From positions 2,232,001 through 2,296,000 of the forward strand of contig NZ_CP150668.1 of the NCBI RefSeq assembly GCF_038024095.1: a stretch of 64,000 bases of DNA. The letters run 5' to 3'. Shown here piece after piece: positions 16,209 through 24,138 of this stretch (within the stretch, counting starts at the first letter, position 1; each line of letters starts with the position of its first letter). The notes beneath the pieces are model-generated. The model ran no database searches. It was not told where the DNA came from and saw nothing but the letters and a program-made list of their open reading frames with translations. This DNA is from Polaribacter tangerinus. GTDB taxonomy: Bacteria > Bacteroidota > Bacteroidia > Flavobacteriales > Flavobacteriaceae. The translations under genes were made by a program, and so were the position numbers.

Positions 16209-16358
16209 AGTCTACTATTAAAAAATCCTGTAAAAGTCTTTTAGAACCTTTAGTAAATATGTGAAATTTATCTGAATTATCATTATGTATAGAGAAATCA
16301 ATTTTCTTTACAAAATAAAGGTGATATGATCAAATAACTCAGTAAGCTTATCAATTCG
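16209..16358 (+). repeat. diverged leader repeat, copy 2
   Basis: Counterpart of 14825-14933, with extra inserted bases. It fills most of the 332-base gap between the Fic gene and the sugar-phosphate transferase gene, in which I see no coding sequence. It probably carries the promoter of the downstream glycan genes. Confidence 0.42.
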
Positions 16359-16478
16359 AAAACTCATGTAATGTTTTAAGGAGTATTTATATGGATGAAA
16401 TACATTTTTGTTTTAGTTCTCTAAAATTTTAATACATTAGTAGTACATCTAAAACCTTTTTTAGAAAAATACTATTCT

Positions 16479-17435
16479 ATGAACTACTTACTGCTTTTAG
16501 CCATATTAATTTTGAGTTCTTACATGTATTATACACTAGCAGAAAAATACAATTTGAAGGCAACTTTAACTACTAGAAGCCTTCATAAGAAACCAACAGT
16601 AGTTGGTATCGGTATTCTTTTTGTGATAGCAATTTTCTACTTTTTTTTTACCAATAGTTACCAATTCCCATATTTAACTGGTGCTATTGCATTGATAGCT
16701 TCCATTAGTCTATTGGATGATTTTTTTAAACTTTCTGCCTTTTTCAGAATTTTTATCCATGTAATTGTTACTGTGCTAGTTTTTTATCAGCTATTTAATG
16801 GTATTCACCTAAACGCTTTGTTTATAGTGTTTTTACTATTAGGAATTGGTAGTGTAAATACGTATAATTTTATGGATGGCGTAAACGGTATGTTGGGTTT
16901 TAATGCAATTATTACCATTGCTACCTTTCTTACAATCAATTATTTTGAAACACTAGTTCCTCAAAATTTATTAGTTTATGTGTTAGTAGCATTGCTAGTA
17001 TTTGGTTTTTTTAATTTTAGAAAACATGCCCTCGCTTTTTCTGGAGATGTTGGTAGTACCGTAATGGGTATTTTTGTCTTTTTTTTAATGTTACTTTTTT
17101 CTTTCAAACTAAACGCACTGATTTTTTTAGCAATGATATTGGTTTTTTTCATAGATACTTTTTGTACTTTTTGTTACCGACTTTTTGTTACCAAAGAAAA
17201 TTTATTTTTGGCTCATAAACATCATTTGTACGAAAAATCAGTGGAAACCTTAGGAGTATCTCATTTAAAAATAGCATTTATATATGCATTTTTACAGTTG
17301 GTAATTAACTGCATTGTTTACTATTCTTACAAGCTTTCAACTGAGTATCAAGTTTTAATACTCTTAGGAATTTCCTCTCTCGGCGTTCTTGGCTATTTCT
17401 ATTTTTTTCAAAAACTAAAAAAGCTACATTTGTAA
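16479..17435 (+). CDS. polyprenyl-phosphate sugar-1-phosphate transferase (MraY/WecA family)
   Basis: 318 residues with about nine to ten hydrophobic helices across the whole length. Family features are ISLLDDFFKLS (the Mg-binding DD pair near 82-83), GSVNTYNFMDGVNGMLG (NxxNxxDG, near 126-142), FSGDVGST near 188 and the cytoplasmic AHKHHLYEKSV loop near 246. These are the hallmarks of glycosyltransferase family 4 MraY/WecA enzymes, which transfer a sugar-1-phosphate from a UDP-sugar to undecaprenyl phosphate and so start assembly of an O-antigen-like glycan. The next gene starts one base after its stop, so they form an operon. Confidence 0.85.
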   Translation: MNYLLLLAILILSSYMYYTLAEKYNLKATLTTRSLHKKPTVVGIGILFVIAIFYFFFTNSYQFPYLTGAIALIASISLLDDFFKLSAFFRIFIHVIVTVLVFYQLFNGIHLNALFIVFLLLGIGSVNTYNFMDGVNGMLGFNAIITIATFLTINYFETLVPQNLLVYVLVALLVFGFFNFRKHALAFSGDVGSTVMGIFVFFLMLLFSFKLNALIFLAMILVFFIDTFCTFCYRLFVTKENLFLAHKHHLYEKSVETLGVSHLKIAFIYAFLQLVINCIVYYSYKLSTEYQVLILLGISSLGVLGYFYFFQKLKKLHL

Positions 17436-17436
17436 A

Positions 17437-18541
17437 ATGTCTAAAAGAATAGCACTTTCTAATTTTTCTACTGAGAATACAAGTTTACAAGTAAGTCTCT
17501 CCCAAAACGCAATTTCTTTGTTTGAAGATGAACTAGAAAATTATTTAGGAGAAAATGTATTGGTAACGGCCTTAAACTCTGGCACTGCAGCTATTCATAT
17601 TGCATTACAATTATTAGATGTATGTAAAGGAGACCCTATTATATGTCAATCATTTACCTATATAGCTACTGTAAACCCGGTGATGTATTTGAACGCTACA
17701 CCAATTTTTGTCGATAGTGAAAAAGATACTTGGAATATGTGTCCTGTTCGTTTAGAGGAAGCTATTTGTAGTAGTATAAAGTCTGGTAACAAGCCAAAAG
17801 CAATTTTATTTGTTCATACATACGGAATGCCTGCAAAAATGAATGAAATAATTCAAGTAGCAAAAAAGTACTCCATTCCCTTAGTAGAAGATGCTGCAGA
17901 AGCTTTAGGATCTGAATATGATGGACAGAAATGTGGAACTTTCGGAGATTTTGGTATTTTATCTTTTAACAATAATAAAATAATAACCACTTTTGGAGGT
18001 GGTGCGCTTGTGTGTAAAAGTAAAAAAAATGAAAGAAAAAGCAATTTTTTTAGCAACACAAGCAAGAAACAATAAAACATTTTACGAGCATTCCAAGGTG
18101 GGCTACAACTATAGAATGAATTCTTTAGCCGCCAGTTTTGGGCTGAATCAGTTTCCGTTTTTACAAAAGTATATTTCTGGAAGAAGGAAAATGAATCAAT
18201 TTTATAAGAATATTTTTGATGATAAACCAGGAGTTTCAGTATTTACAGAAAGTACAGATTTAGCATTTTCAAACCATTGGCTAACTTGTATTTTAATAGA
18301 CGAAAATACATCAAAAGTAAACTGTAATGACATCAAAGAGGCTTTTGTGAAAAATAACATAGAATATAGGCCATTATGGAACCCCATGCATTTACAACCA
18401 TTATTTAAAACAAACACTTTTTTTGGAGAAGAAGTATCGAAACAACTTTTTAAATATGGTCTTTGCTTGCCATCTAATGTAAATTATTCTACTTTAGAGT
18501 TAGCAAAAATTAAAAAAGTAATAAATGATTTATTTTTATAA
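17437..18541 (+). pseudogene. DegT/DnrJ/EryC1-type sugar aminotransferase, frameshifted in a poly-A tract
   Basis: Two overlapping frames together encode one PLP sugar aminotransferase of the PglE/perosamine synthase type. The first (17437-18075) has LNSGTAAIHIAL, VEDAAEALGSEYDG and FNNNKIITTFGGGAL, with the PLP lysine in the NNNK segment. The second supplies the expected continuation MKEKAIFLATQARNN, YNYRMNSL and the C-terminal half. The break is at eight consecutive A residues, 18022-18029; seven would restore one frame reading V-C-K-S-K-K-M-K-E-K. The enzyme would make an amino sugar together with the following dehydratase gene. A sequencing slip, a real null mutation or slippage-based phase variation are all possible. 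Confidence 0.85.
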
Positions 18542-18570
18542 GTAATCGATTTAATTACTAACTAAGTTCA

Positions 18571-19992
18571 ATGCGGATGTTAAAAAAAAGAAATGTTTTA
18601 ATTTATGGAGATGTAACTTCTCCCGATATTATTTGCGAGCAGTTACGTCTAATAGATGATGCCAAATATGTTGTTGTCGGAGTTGTTTTTGATACTTTCA
18701 ATATCAAAACTGGTCCAAATAATTTTAAAACCTTTTCAATAGAAAGTATAAATTTAGATTTTGTTCATAGATTTTCAATAGAACAATTTATCTATAACGA
18801 AGAAATAACTTCTAGTCAGCTAATTAAAATTGCTCATAAATGCAATCAGTTGCATATCGAGTTAAGACTATTACCTAATAATAAAAGCACAATAGCAGAC
18901 AATATTTTATCGGAACTACTACTAGAACGTAAAGAATCTATTTCTGATAGTCTGGTAATTGAAGATGTTTTTATCAACAAAACCATCTTAGTAACTGGTG
19001 CTGCAGGTTCTATAGAAAGCGAAATTTCTAGGCAATTATCAGTATATCAATTAACACAGTTGGTCTTGGTAGATCAAGCAGAGTCTGCGCTCTATGACTT
19101 ACAACAAGAGTTGGTACAAAACGGAATTACAAACTTTATAACTTTGGTAGCAGATGTTAGAGATGAAAAACGAATGGAAGAAATTTTTACAACGTACCAA
19201 CCTAATAGAGTATTTCATGCTGCAGCATACAAACATGTGCCATTAATGGAGCAAAGTCCTTATGAAGCACTTAAAATAAATATTTTAGGCACAAAGTTAG
19301 TGGCAGATTTATCTGTTAAATGCAAGGTAGAAGGCTTTGTTATGGTTTCTACCGACAAAGCAGTGAATCCTACCAATGTAATGGGAGCAACCAAAAGAGT
19401 AGCAGAAATGTATATTGGTTGTTTAAGTAAACAGCATAAAGCAACAAAATTTACTATTACCCGTTTCGGAAATGTGTTGGGTTCTAATGGTTCTGTAATT
19501 CCATTGTTTAAAAAGCAAATAGAAAACGGTGGCCCTTTAACAGTAACACACAAAGATATTACACGCTATTTTATGACCATACCCGAAGCTTGTAGACTCG
19601 TTTTAGAAGCAGGAACTATGGGTGTAGGTGGAGAGATTTATATTTTTGATATGGGAAAATCTGTTAAGATTTTTGATATGGCCAAGCGTATGATTTCTCT
19701 TTCTGGACTCAAATATCCAGATGATATAGATATTGAAATTACAGGGCTAAGACCTGGCGAAAAGCTATTTGAAGAGCTTTTAGCAGACGGAGAAAATACC
19801 ACTAAAACATACCACGAAAAGATTTTAATTGCAAAATCTGAAGAAATAAATGAGACTTTCGTTATTTCTAAGATAAACACCCTATACAAGCAGTGTAAAA
19901 CACTAACCAATCTAGAAATTGTAAAAAATATAAAAGAATTGGTGCCAGAATACCTTTCTCAGAATTCTGAATACGAGAATTTAGACGTTTAA
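18571..19992 (+). CDS. nucleotide-sugar 4,6-dehydratase, FlaA1/CapD/PglF-like, N-terminally short and with altered Rossmann motif
   Basis: 473 residues. Full-length FlaA1/CapD proteins are about 600-650 residues with four N-terminal membrane helices; here the protein begins directly at the first Rossmann-like domain (NVLIYGDVTSP, where LIYGAGxAG is expected), so the membrane part is absent. The SDR domain from about 138 has TGAAGSIESEI, with Glu149 (codon 19015-19017, GAA) where the third glycine of GxxGxxG is expected. The rest is well conserved: AAYKHVPLMEQSP, STDKAVNPTNVMGATKR and ITRYFMTIPEA. It would form a UDP-4-keto-6-deoxy sugar for the preceding aminotransferase. Activity is doubtful. 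The 94-base gap after it holds the next promoter. Confidence 0.82.
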   Translation: MRMLKKRNVLIYGDVTSPDIICEQLRLIDDAKYVVVGVVFDTFNIKTGPNNFKTFSIESINLDFVHRFSIEQFIYNEEITSSQLIKIAHKCNQLHIELRLLPNNKSTIADNILSELLLERKESISDSLVIEDVFINKTILVTGAAGSIESEISRQLSVYQLTQLVLVDQAESALYDLQQELVQNGITNFITLVADVRDEKRMEEIFTTYQPNRVFHAAAYKHVPLMEQSPYEALKINILGTKLVADLSVKCKVEGFVMVSTDKAVNPTNVMGATKRVAEMYIGCLSKQHKATKFTITRFGNVLGSNGSVIPLFKKQIENGGPLTVTHKDITRYFMTIPEACRLVLEAGTMGVGGEIYIFDMGKSVKIFDMAKRMISLSGLKYPDDIDIEITGLRPGEKLFEELLADGENTTKTYHEKILIAKSEEINETFVISKINTLYKQCKTLTNLEIVKNIKELVPEYLSQNSEYENLDV

Positions 19993-20036
19993 CACGTATT
20001 TTTTTTTACGCAAACGATTGAAGTTTCACAAGCTGT

Positions 20037-20066
20037 TGCTTGTTCTTTTTTCTTATGCTATATTTG
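20037..20066 (+). promoter_or_regulatory. Bacteroidota-type promoter
   Basis: TTG at 20037-20039, a 19-base spacer, and TATATTTG at 20059-20066 match the -33/-7 consensus TTG...TAnnTTTG. It lies 20 bases before the ATG of the BadF-type kinase gene. Confidence 0.6.
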
Positions 20067-20086
20067 ATTAAAATAACATTAGTATT

Positions 20087-20938
20087 ATGATTTTAATTGC
20101 AGACGGTGGTTCTACAAAAGCAGATTGGATAGCCATTCATAAAAATAAAGAAGAAGCCTTTAGAGTTCGAACTTTAGGGCTAAACCCAGCTGTTGTAGAA
20201 GAAGAATTGTACAACAGAATAATTAACATGTTTCAGTTAATTAGTATTAAAGAAGAGGTTACAGAAATTCATTTTTATGGTGCTGGTTGTGGCACTCCAA
20301 AACCTGTAGAATTACTTCATAAAATTTTAGCTTCTATTTTTGTAAATGCAAAAATTTACATTGCAGAAGATATGTTGGCAGCTGTATATGCGGCAACAGG
20401 TAAAAAGCCCGCAATGGTTTGTATATTGGGTACAGGTTCTAATAGTTGTTATTTCGATGGAAAAGAGATGCAAATGTTGGTTCCATCTTTAGGATATATT
20501 TTAATGGATGAAGCGAGTGGAAACTATTTTGGTAAAAAACTGATTAAAGATTTTTACTACAAAAAAATGCCCAAAGCCATGGCAGCTTCTTTTGAAAAAG
20601 AGTTTAATGTAGAGGCAGATTATATCAAAAGAAATATTTATAAAGAAGCCAACCCGAATATGTATTTGGCATCTTTTGCAAAATTTATGTTTGAATTTAA
20701 AGAAGAAAAGTACATTAAGAAACTCATTAAAAAAGGGTTTCAAGAGTTTTTTAAATATCGAATTTTACCGTACAAAATTACCTCAGAAACTCCTATTTAT
20801 TTTATAGGTTCTATAGCACATTATTTTAGGGATGTTCTCGAAAAAGTAGCAGCAAAAAATAACCTACAAATTACCGGAGTAATTCAAAGGCCTATCGATA
20901 ATTTATTGGCGTATCATAAAGAAAACATTAACGTATAA
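20087..20938 (+). CDS. BadF/BadG-type ATPase, N-acetylglucosamine kinase-like
   Basis: 283 residues, ASKHA fold. ADGGSTKADW at 4-13 is the phosphate-1 loop, FYGAGCGTP near 66 and CILGTGSNSCYFDG near 112 form the phosphate-2 and connecting loops, and FIGSIAHYF near 244 is the adenosine motif. This is the usual pattern of the BadF/BadG/BcrA/BcrD group, which in Bacteroidota is mostly annotated as N-acetylglucosamine kinase. It probably phosphorylates amino sugars recovered from cell wall or diet. It is transcribed alone from its own promoter, and its 3' end overlaps the convergent murF gene by 11 bases. Confidence 0.78.
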   Translation: MILIADGGSTKADWIAIHKNKEEAFRVRTLGLNPAVVEEELYNRIINMFQLISIKEEVTEIHFYGAGCGTPKPVELLHKILASIFVNAKIYIAEDMLAAVYAATGKKPAMVCILGTGSNSCYFDGKEMQMLVPSLGYILMDEASGNYFGKKLIKDFYYKKMPKAMAASFEKEFNVEADYIKRNIYKEANPNMYLASFAKFMFEFKEEKYIKKLIKKGFQEFFKYRILPYKITSETPIYFIGSIAHYFRDVLEKVAAKNNLQITGVIQRPIDNLLAYHKENINV

Positions 20939-22181
20939 GAGATTGAACTCTTTCTAATTTCATGCCTCTAGAGCCTTTTATTAAAATGTATTGGTTTTCT
21001 AGAGGCTTTTTTTGTAAATACTCCTTAAAATCCTCGAAATCTTTAAACTTATAATCGGTTGTTTTTGTTTGGTAAAAATGATTTCCTATATAAAAAACGT
21101 TTAAAAATTGCTGCTTTGTTACCAAGTCTACTATTGCTTGGTGTTCTACTTCACTTTCTGTGCCTAACTCGAACATATCGCCAAGAATAACGGTTTTTCT
21201 AGGAGCTGTATTTTTAGAAAACTGTAAAATAGCAGCTTTCATACTCGAAGGATTGGCGTTATAGGCATCTAAAATTAAGGTGTTTTTGTCAGTTTTTACA
21301 AGCTGAGACCGATTGTTGGTAGGTACATAATTTTCTATGGCACTTACCATTGCTTCTGCAACAACACCAAAGTGATTTCCTATAGTAATGGCTGCAGCAA
21401 TATTGGTATAATTATAATCGCCAATTAAATGACTTTGTATTTCAATATTTTTAAAAGATAACGCAACAAACGGATGGGCACTTATAAATTGTAAACTATC
21501 GTGAAAAGGAATGGTAATAGTATTGTTGGTTTTTGCTACCTGTAGCGGGTCTGCTGTATTTATAAATACGGTCCCTTTTTGTTCCGTTAAAAAATCGTAC
21601 AGTTCGCTTTTTCCTTTTATAACTCCCTCATAACCCCCGAAACCCTCTAAATGTGCTTTTCCGAAATTAGTAATGTATCCAAAATTTGGAAGGCAAATAG
21701 TACTTAAAAAGGCAATTTCCTTCTGATGATTAGCACCCATCTCTACAATTCCAATTTCTGTTTTCTTCGTAAAAGAGAGCAACGTTAAGGGAACTCCTAT
21801 ATGGTTATTTAAGTTTCCATGTGTAGCAGCTGCTTTATATTTTTTAGAGAGCACTGCATGTATAAGTTCTTTAGTAGTTGTTTTTCCATTACTTCCTGTT
21901 AGTCCTATGATAGGAATATTCAGTTGTTTTCTGTGATGTTTTGCCAACGCTTGTAATGTTGCTAAAACTTCGTGCACTAAAATTGTATTTTTTGTATGAT
22001 ACTTTGCTTCGTCTATAACTGCATAACTTGCTCCTTTTTCAAGTGCTTCTATGGCATATTCATTCCCATTAAAATGGTCTCCTTTTAAGGCAAAGAAAAT
22101 GGCTCCTTTTTTAATATTTCTGGTATCTGTGGTTACTAAATAGTTTTTAGTATATAGTTTGTATAGTTCTTCTAGTTGCAT
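20928..22181 (-). CDS. murF: UDP-N-acetylmuramoyl-tripeptide--D-alanyl-D-alanine ligase
   Basis: 417 residues from the ATG at 22181. An in-frame ATG at 22205 lies inside the terminator hairpin of gldJ and was rejected. MurF adds D-Ala-D-Ala to UDP-MurNAc-tripeptide with ATP, the last cytoplasmic step of the peptidoglycan precursor. Visible are the N-terminal DTRNIKKGAIFFALKG, the ATP loop GLTGSNGKTTTKEL (near 97), EMGANHQKEI (near 145), and the C-terminal-domain DAYNANPSSMKAAI and ILGDMFELG. The length is normal for the Bacteroidota enzyme. It reads convergently with the kinase gene. Confidence 0.92.
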   Translation of the reverse strand: MQLEELYKLYTKNYLVTTDTRNIKKGAIFFALKGDHFNGNEYAIEALEKGASYAVIDEAKYHTKNTILVHEVLATLQALAKHHRKQLNIPIIGLTGSNGKTTTKELIHAVLSKKYKAAATHGNLNNHIGVPLTLLSFTKKTEIGIVEMGANHQKEIAFLSTICLPNFGYITNFGKAHLEGFGGYEGVIKGKSELYDFLTEQKGTVFINTADPLQVAKTNNTITIPFHDSLQFISAHPFVALSFKNIEIQSHLIGDYNYTNIAAAITIGNHFGVVAEAMVSAIENYVPTNNRSQLVKTDKNTLILDAYNANPSSMKAAILQFSKNTAPRKTVILGDMFELGTESEVEHQAIVDLVTKQQFLNVFYIGNHFYQTKTTDYKFKDFEDFKEYLQKKPLENQYILIKGSRGMKLERVQSLIR

Positions 22182-22193
22182 TTTCTTTAAAAT

Positions 22194-22224
22194 AAAAAAC
22201 CTCATTGTAAAGATAACAATGAGG
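22194..22224 (-). terminator. intrinsic terminator after gldJ
   Basis: On the minus strand CCTCATTGT (22224-22216), a 7-base loop and ACAATGAGG (22208-22200) form a perfect 9-bp stem followed by six T (22199-22194). It ends gldJ transcription and shows that murF starts downstream, at 22181. Confidence 0.8.
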
Positions 22225-22250
22225 TAGTAAATATGGTTAAAAAAAATAAG

Positions 22251-23936
22251 TTATCTTACTTTACTTCTTGCTTTTCTTTTGTTAAAAGTCATTGGGCCTA
22301 GTTGGTCCGAAACACATCTAAAGCCAATATAGTTGGTAGCCATATATTCTGGTAAATACCTTCTTTGTGCAGGATCTAGCCAGTATTCTCTATCTGCCCA
22401 AGAACCTCCTTTGTATACTCTAGTTTGATCGCTAATTAAAGTTCTACGTTTTTTAGCATCATTTTTAAGAATTTCTCTACCCGTTTCTGGGTCAATTTCT
22501 CTAGAAGGTTTTTTAGGCGAGTTATACATGCTTGGTCGCGATGCAAAACGCTCAGCGTCATCCTGATAAAAACGTGTCGAATTTAAATCTCCATCGCCAA
22601 TATTAGCGTTTTCTGCTCTAGAAAAATTGGTTCTAAAGACAGCATCACTTTTAGTAATAGGTACATATTTTATAGAACCAGGTAGTTGTTTCGGAATAAT
22701 ACTTCCGTTTGGTAACGTATCATACTCTACAGAAGCTTCATCTCCAACAATAACTACTTTTCCTTCTTCATTAATCATTTTTTTAGTAAATAAATTACCT
22801 CTAAAGTAATTAAAATCGTTGGCTTCATTGTCTATAATTGGTCGGTATACATCGGCAACCCACTCGGCAACATTACCAGACATGTCATACAAGCCAAAAG
22901 CATTTGGCGGATACGACTTTATACGAATTGGAATATCAGATCCATCTGAACTCCAACCAGGTAAACCACTGTAGTCTCCTTCTCCTTGTTTAAAGTTAGC
23001 AAGTTGGTTTCCACGATTTCTTTTGTCTTTCTCACGCGTATATTTACCATCCCAAGCATATTTTTTTCTACCACGAATATTGTTGTATTCACGATTTTCT
23101 ATAATGGCTTTGGCTGCAAATTCCCATTCTGCTTCTGTAGGTAGTCTAAATTTTTGTTGTAAAATACCGTCCGCTTGCGTTATTTTTCTTCCTTGAAAAG
23201 CATCTTTAGCAGGTTTTGGTTCTCCTTTTTTTCTGATAGACCTAGTTTTAACACCTTTTTTGTATACAGTGGTATCTCCATCAAAAAGTTTATCAGAATC
23301 TGCTAAGAAAACATCTGTGTCAAAAAAGTTACGTAAGGTGTCATTTTCAAAAATATTTTTGATGTGTCCTTTGTCTATAAGTTTTTTTAAATTGACTGCA
23401 TTTGTTCTCCATTTACAATATTCGTTGGCTTGTAACCATGTTACACCTACAACCGGATAATCTGCATACGCAGGATGACGAAAATAATTTTCAGACAAAA
23501 TATCTGTATTTCCTAAGCTTTTTCTCCAAACAAGTGTATCTGGTAATACCGAAGTATAAATGTGTTTGTATTCTTCTTCTGAAGGAGGAAAAACATCTTT
23601 AATATACTGTACAAACAAAAAATATTCTGAGTTGGTAACCTCTGCTTCATCCATAAAAAAAGAACGAACATGAATTTTCTTTGGCGTGGTATTCCAATCG
23701 AACATTACATCATCTTGTACTTGCCCCATGGTAAAAGAACCTCCTTCTATAGCAACCATTCCCATAGGTGGTTCTTGCCCTTCAAAAGAGCTGTTTCTGA
23801 TGTAATTACCATTTTTAGGATCGTTAAAAGACAAGCCTGTTAAACGAGAAGTATTAGAACCAATACTATTGCGATTACAGTTGGTTAAAAGTAGGGTGGT
23901 AAGTACAACTAATGATAGTTTAAATATGTTTTTCAT
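22251..23936 (-). CDS. gldJ: gliding motility lipoprotein GldJ
   Basis: 561 residues from the ATG at 23936. That start gives a clean lipoprotein signal (MKNIFKLSLVVLTTLLLTNC, lipobox cysteine at 20); an earlier in-frame ATG adds 14 residues before it. The mature protein has a SUMF1/FGE-like fold (GGSFTMG, DEAEVTNSEYFLFV, LPTEAEWEFAA, GNVAEWVADVY, KGGSWADREYW, YIGFRC) with a large inserted charged region. It lacks the paired active-site cysteines of true formylglycine-generating enzymes, as expected for GldJ, a structural component needed for gliding and type IX secretion. It is adjacent and divergent to porU, a common flavobacterial arrangement. Confidence 0.9.
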   Translation of the reverse strand: MKNIFKLSLVVLTTLLLTNCNRNSIGSNTSRLTGLSFNDPKNGNYIRNSSFEGQEPPMGMVAIEGGSFTMGQVQDDVMFDWNTTPKKIHVRSFFMDEAEVTNSEYFLFVQYIKDVFPPSEEEYKHIYTSVLPDTLVWRKSLGNTDILSENYFRHPAYADYPVVGVTWLQANEYCKWRTNAVNLKKLIDKGHIKNIFENDTLRNFFDTDVFLADSDKLFDGDTTVYKKGVKTRSIRKKGEPKPAKDAFQGRKITQADGILQQKFRLPTEAEWEFAAKAIIENREYNNIRGRKKYAWDGKYTREKDKRNRGNQLANFKQGEGDYSGLPGWSSDGSDIPIRIKSYPPNAFGLYDMSGNVAEWVADVYRPIIDNEANDFNYFRGNLFTKKMINEEGKVVIVGDEASVEYDTLPNGSIIPKQLPGSIKYVPITKSDAVFRTNFSRAENANIGDGDLNSTRFYQDDAERFASRPSMYNSPKKPSREIDPETGREILKNDAKKRRTLISDQTRVYKGGSWADREYWLDPAQRRYLPEYMATNYIGFRCVSDQLGPMTFNKRKARSKVR

Positions 23937-24086
23937 TTCCTGATAGAAAATTATTAAATTTATTTTATAGCGATGCAATTTACGATAAATATAATTTAGT
24001 ACAAGAAAAATGTAAATTTTAACGCATCCTTATTTACTGTTTGTATTGCTAAGAACGAAGCCTTTTTATTTTTAGTATAATTTATC

Positions 24087-24119
24087 TTTGTTTCTGCTAA
24101 AATATCTCTAATAAATTTG
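24087..24119 (+). promoter_or_regulatory. Bacteroidota-type promoter of porU-porV
   Basis: TTTG at 24087-24090, a 21-base spacer, and TAAATTTG at 24112-24119 match the flavobacterial consensus. The ATG of porU follows 19 bases later. Confidence 0.55.
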
Positions 24120-24138
24120 CGTTATTTGAATATTATTT

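Noticed and set aside
22181..22205. Earlier ATG for murF at 22205
   Set aside because: It lies inside the stem of the gldJ terminator, so ribosome access and transcription from a downstream promoter do not fit; the conserved N-terminus begins at 22181.
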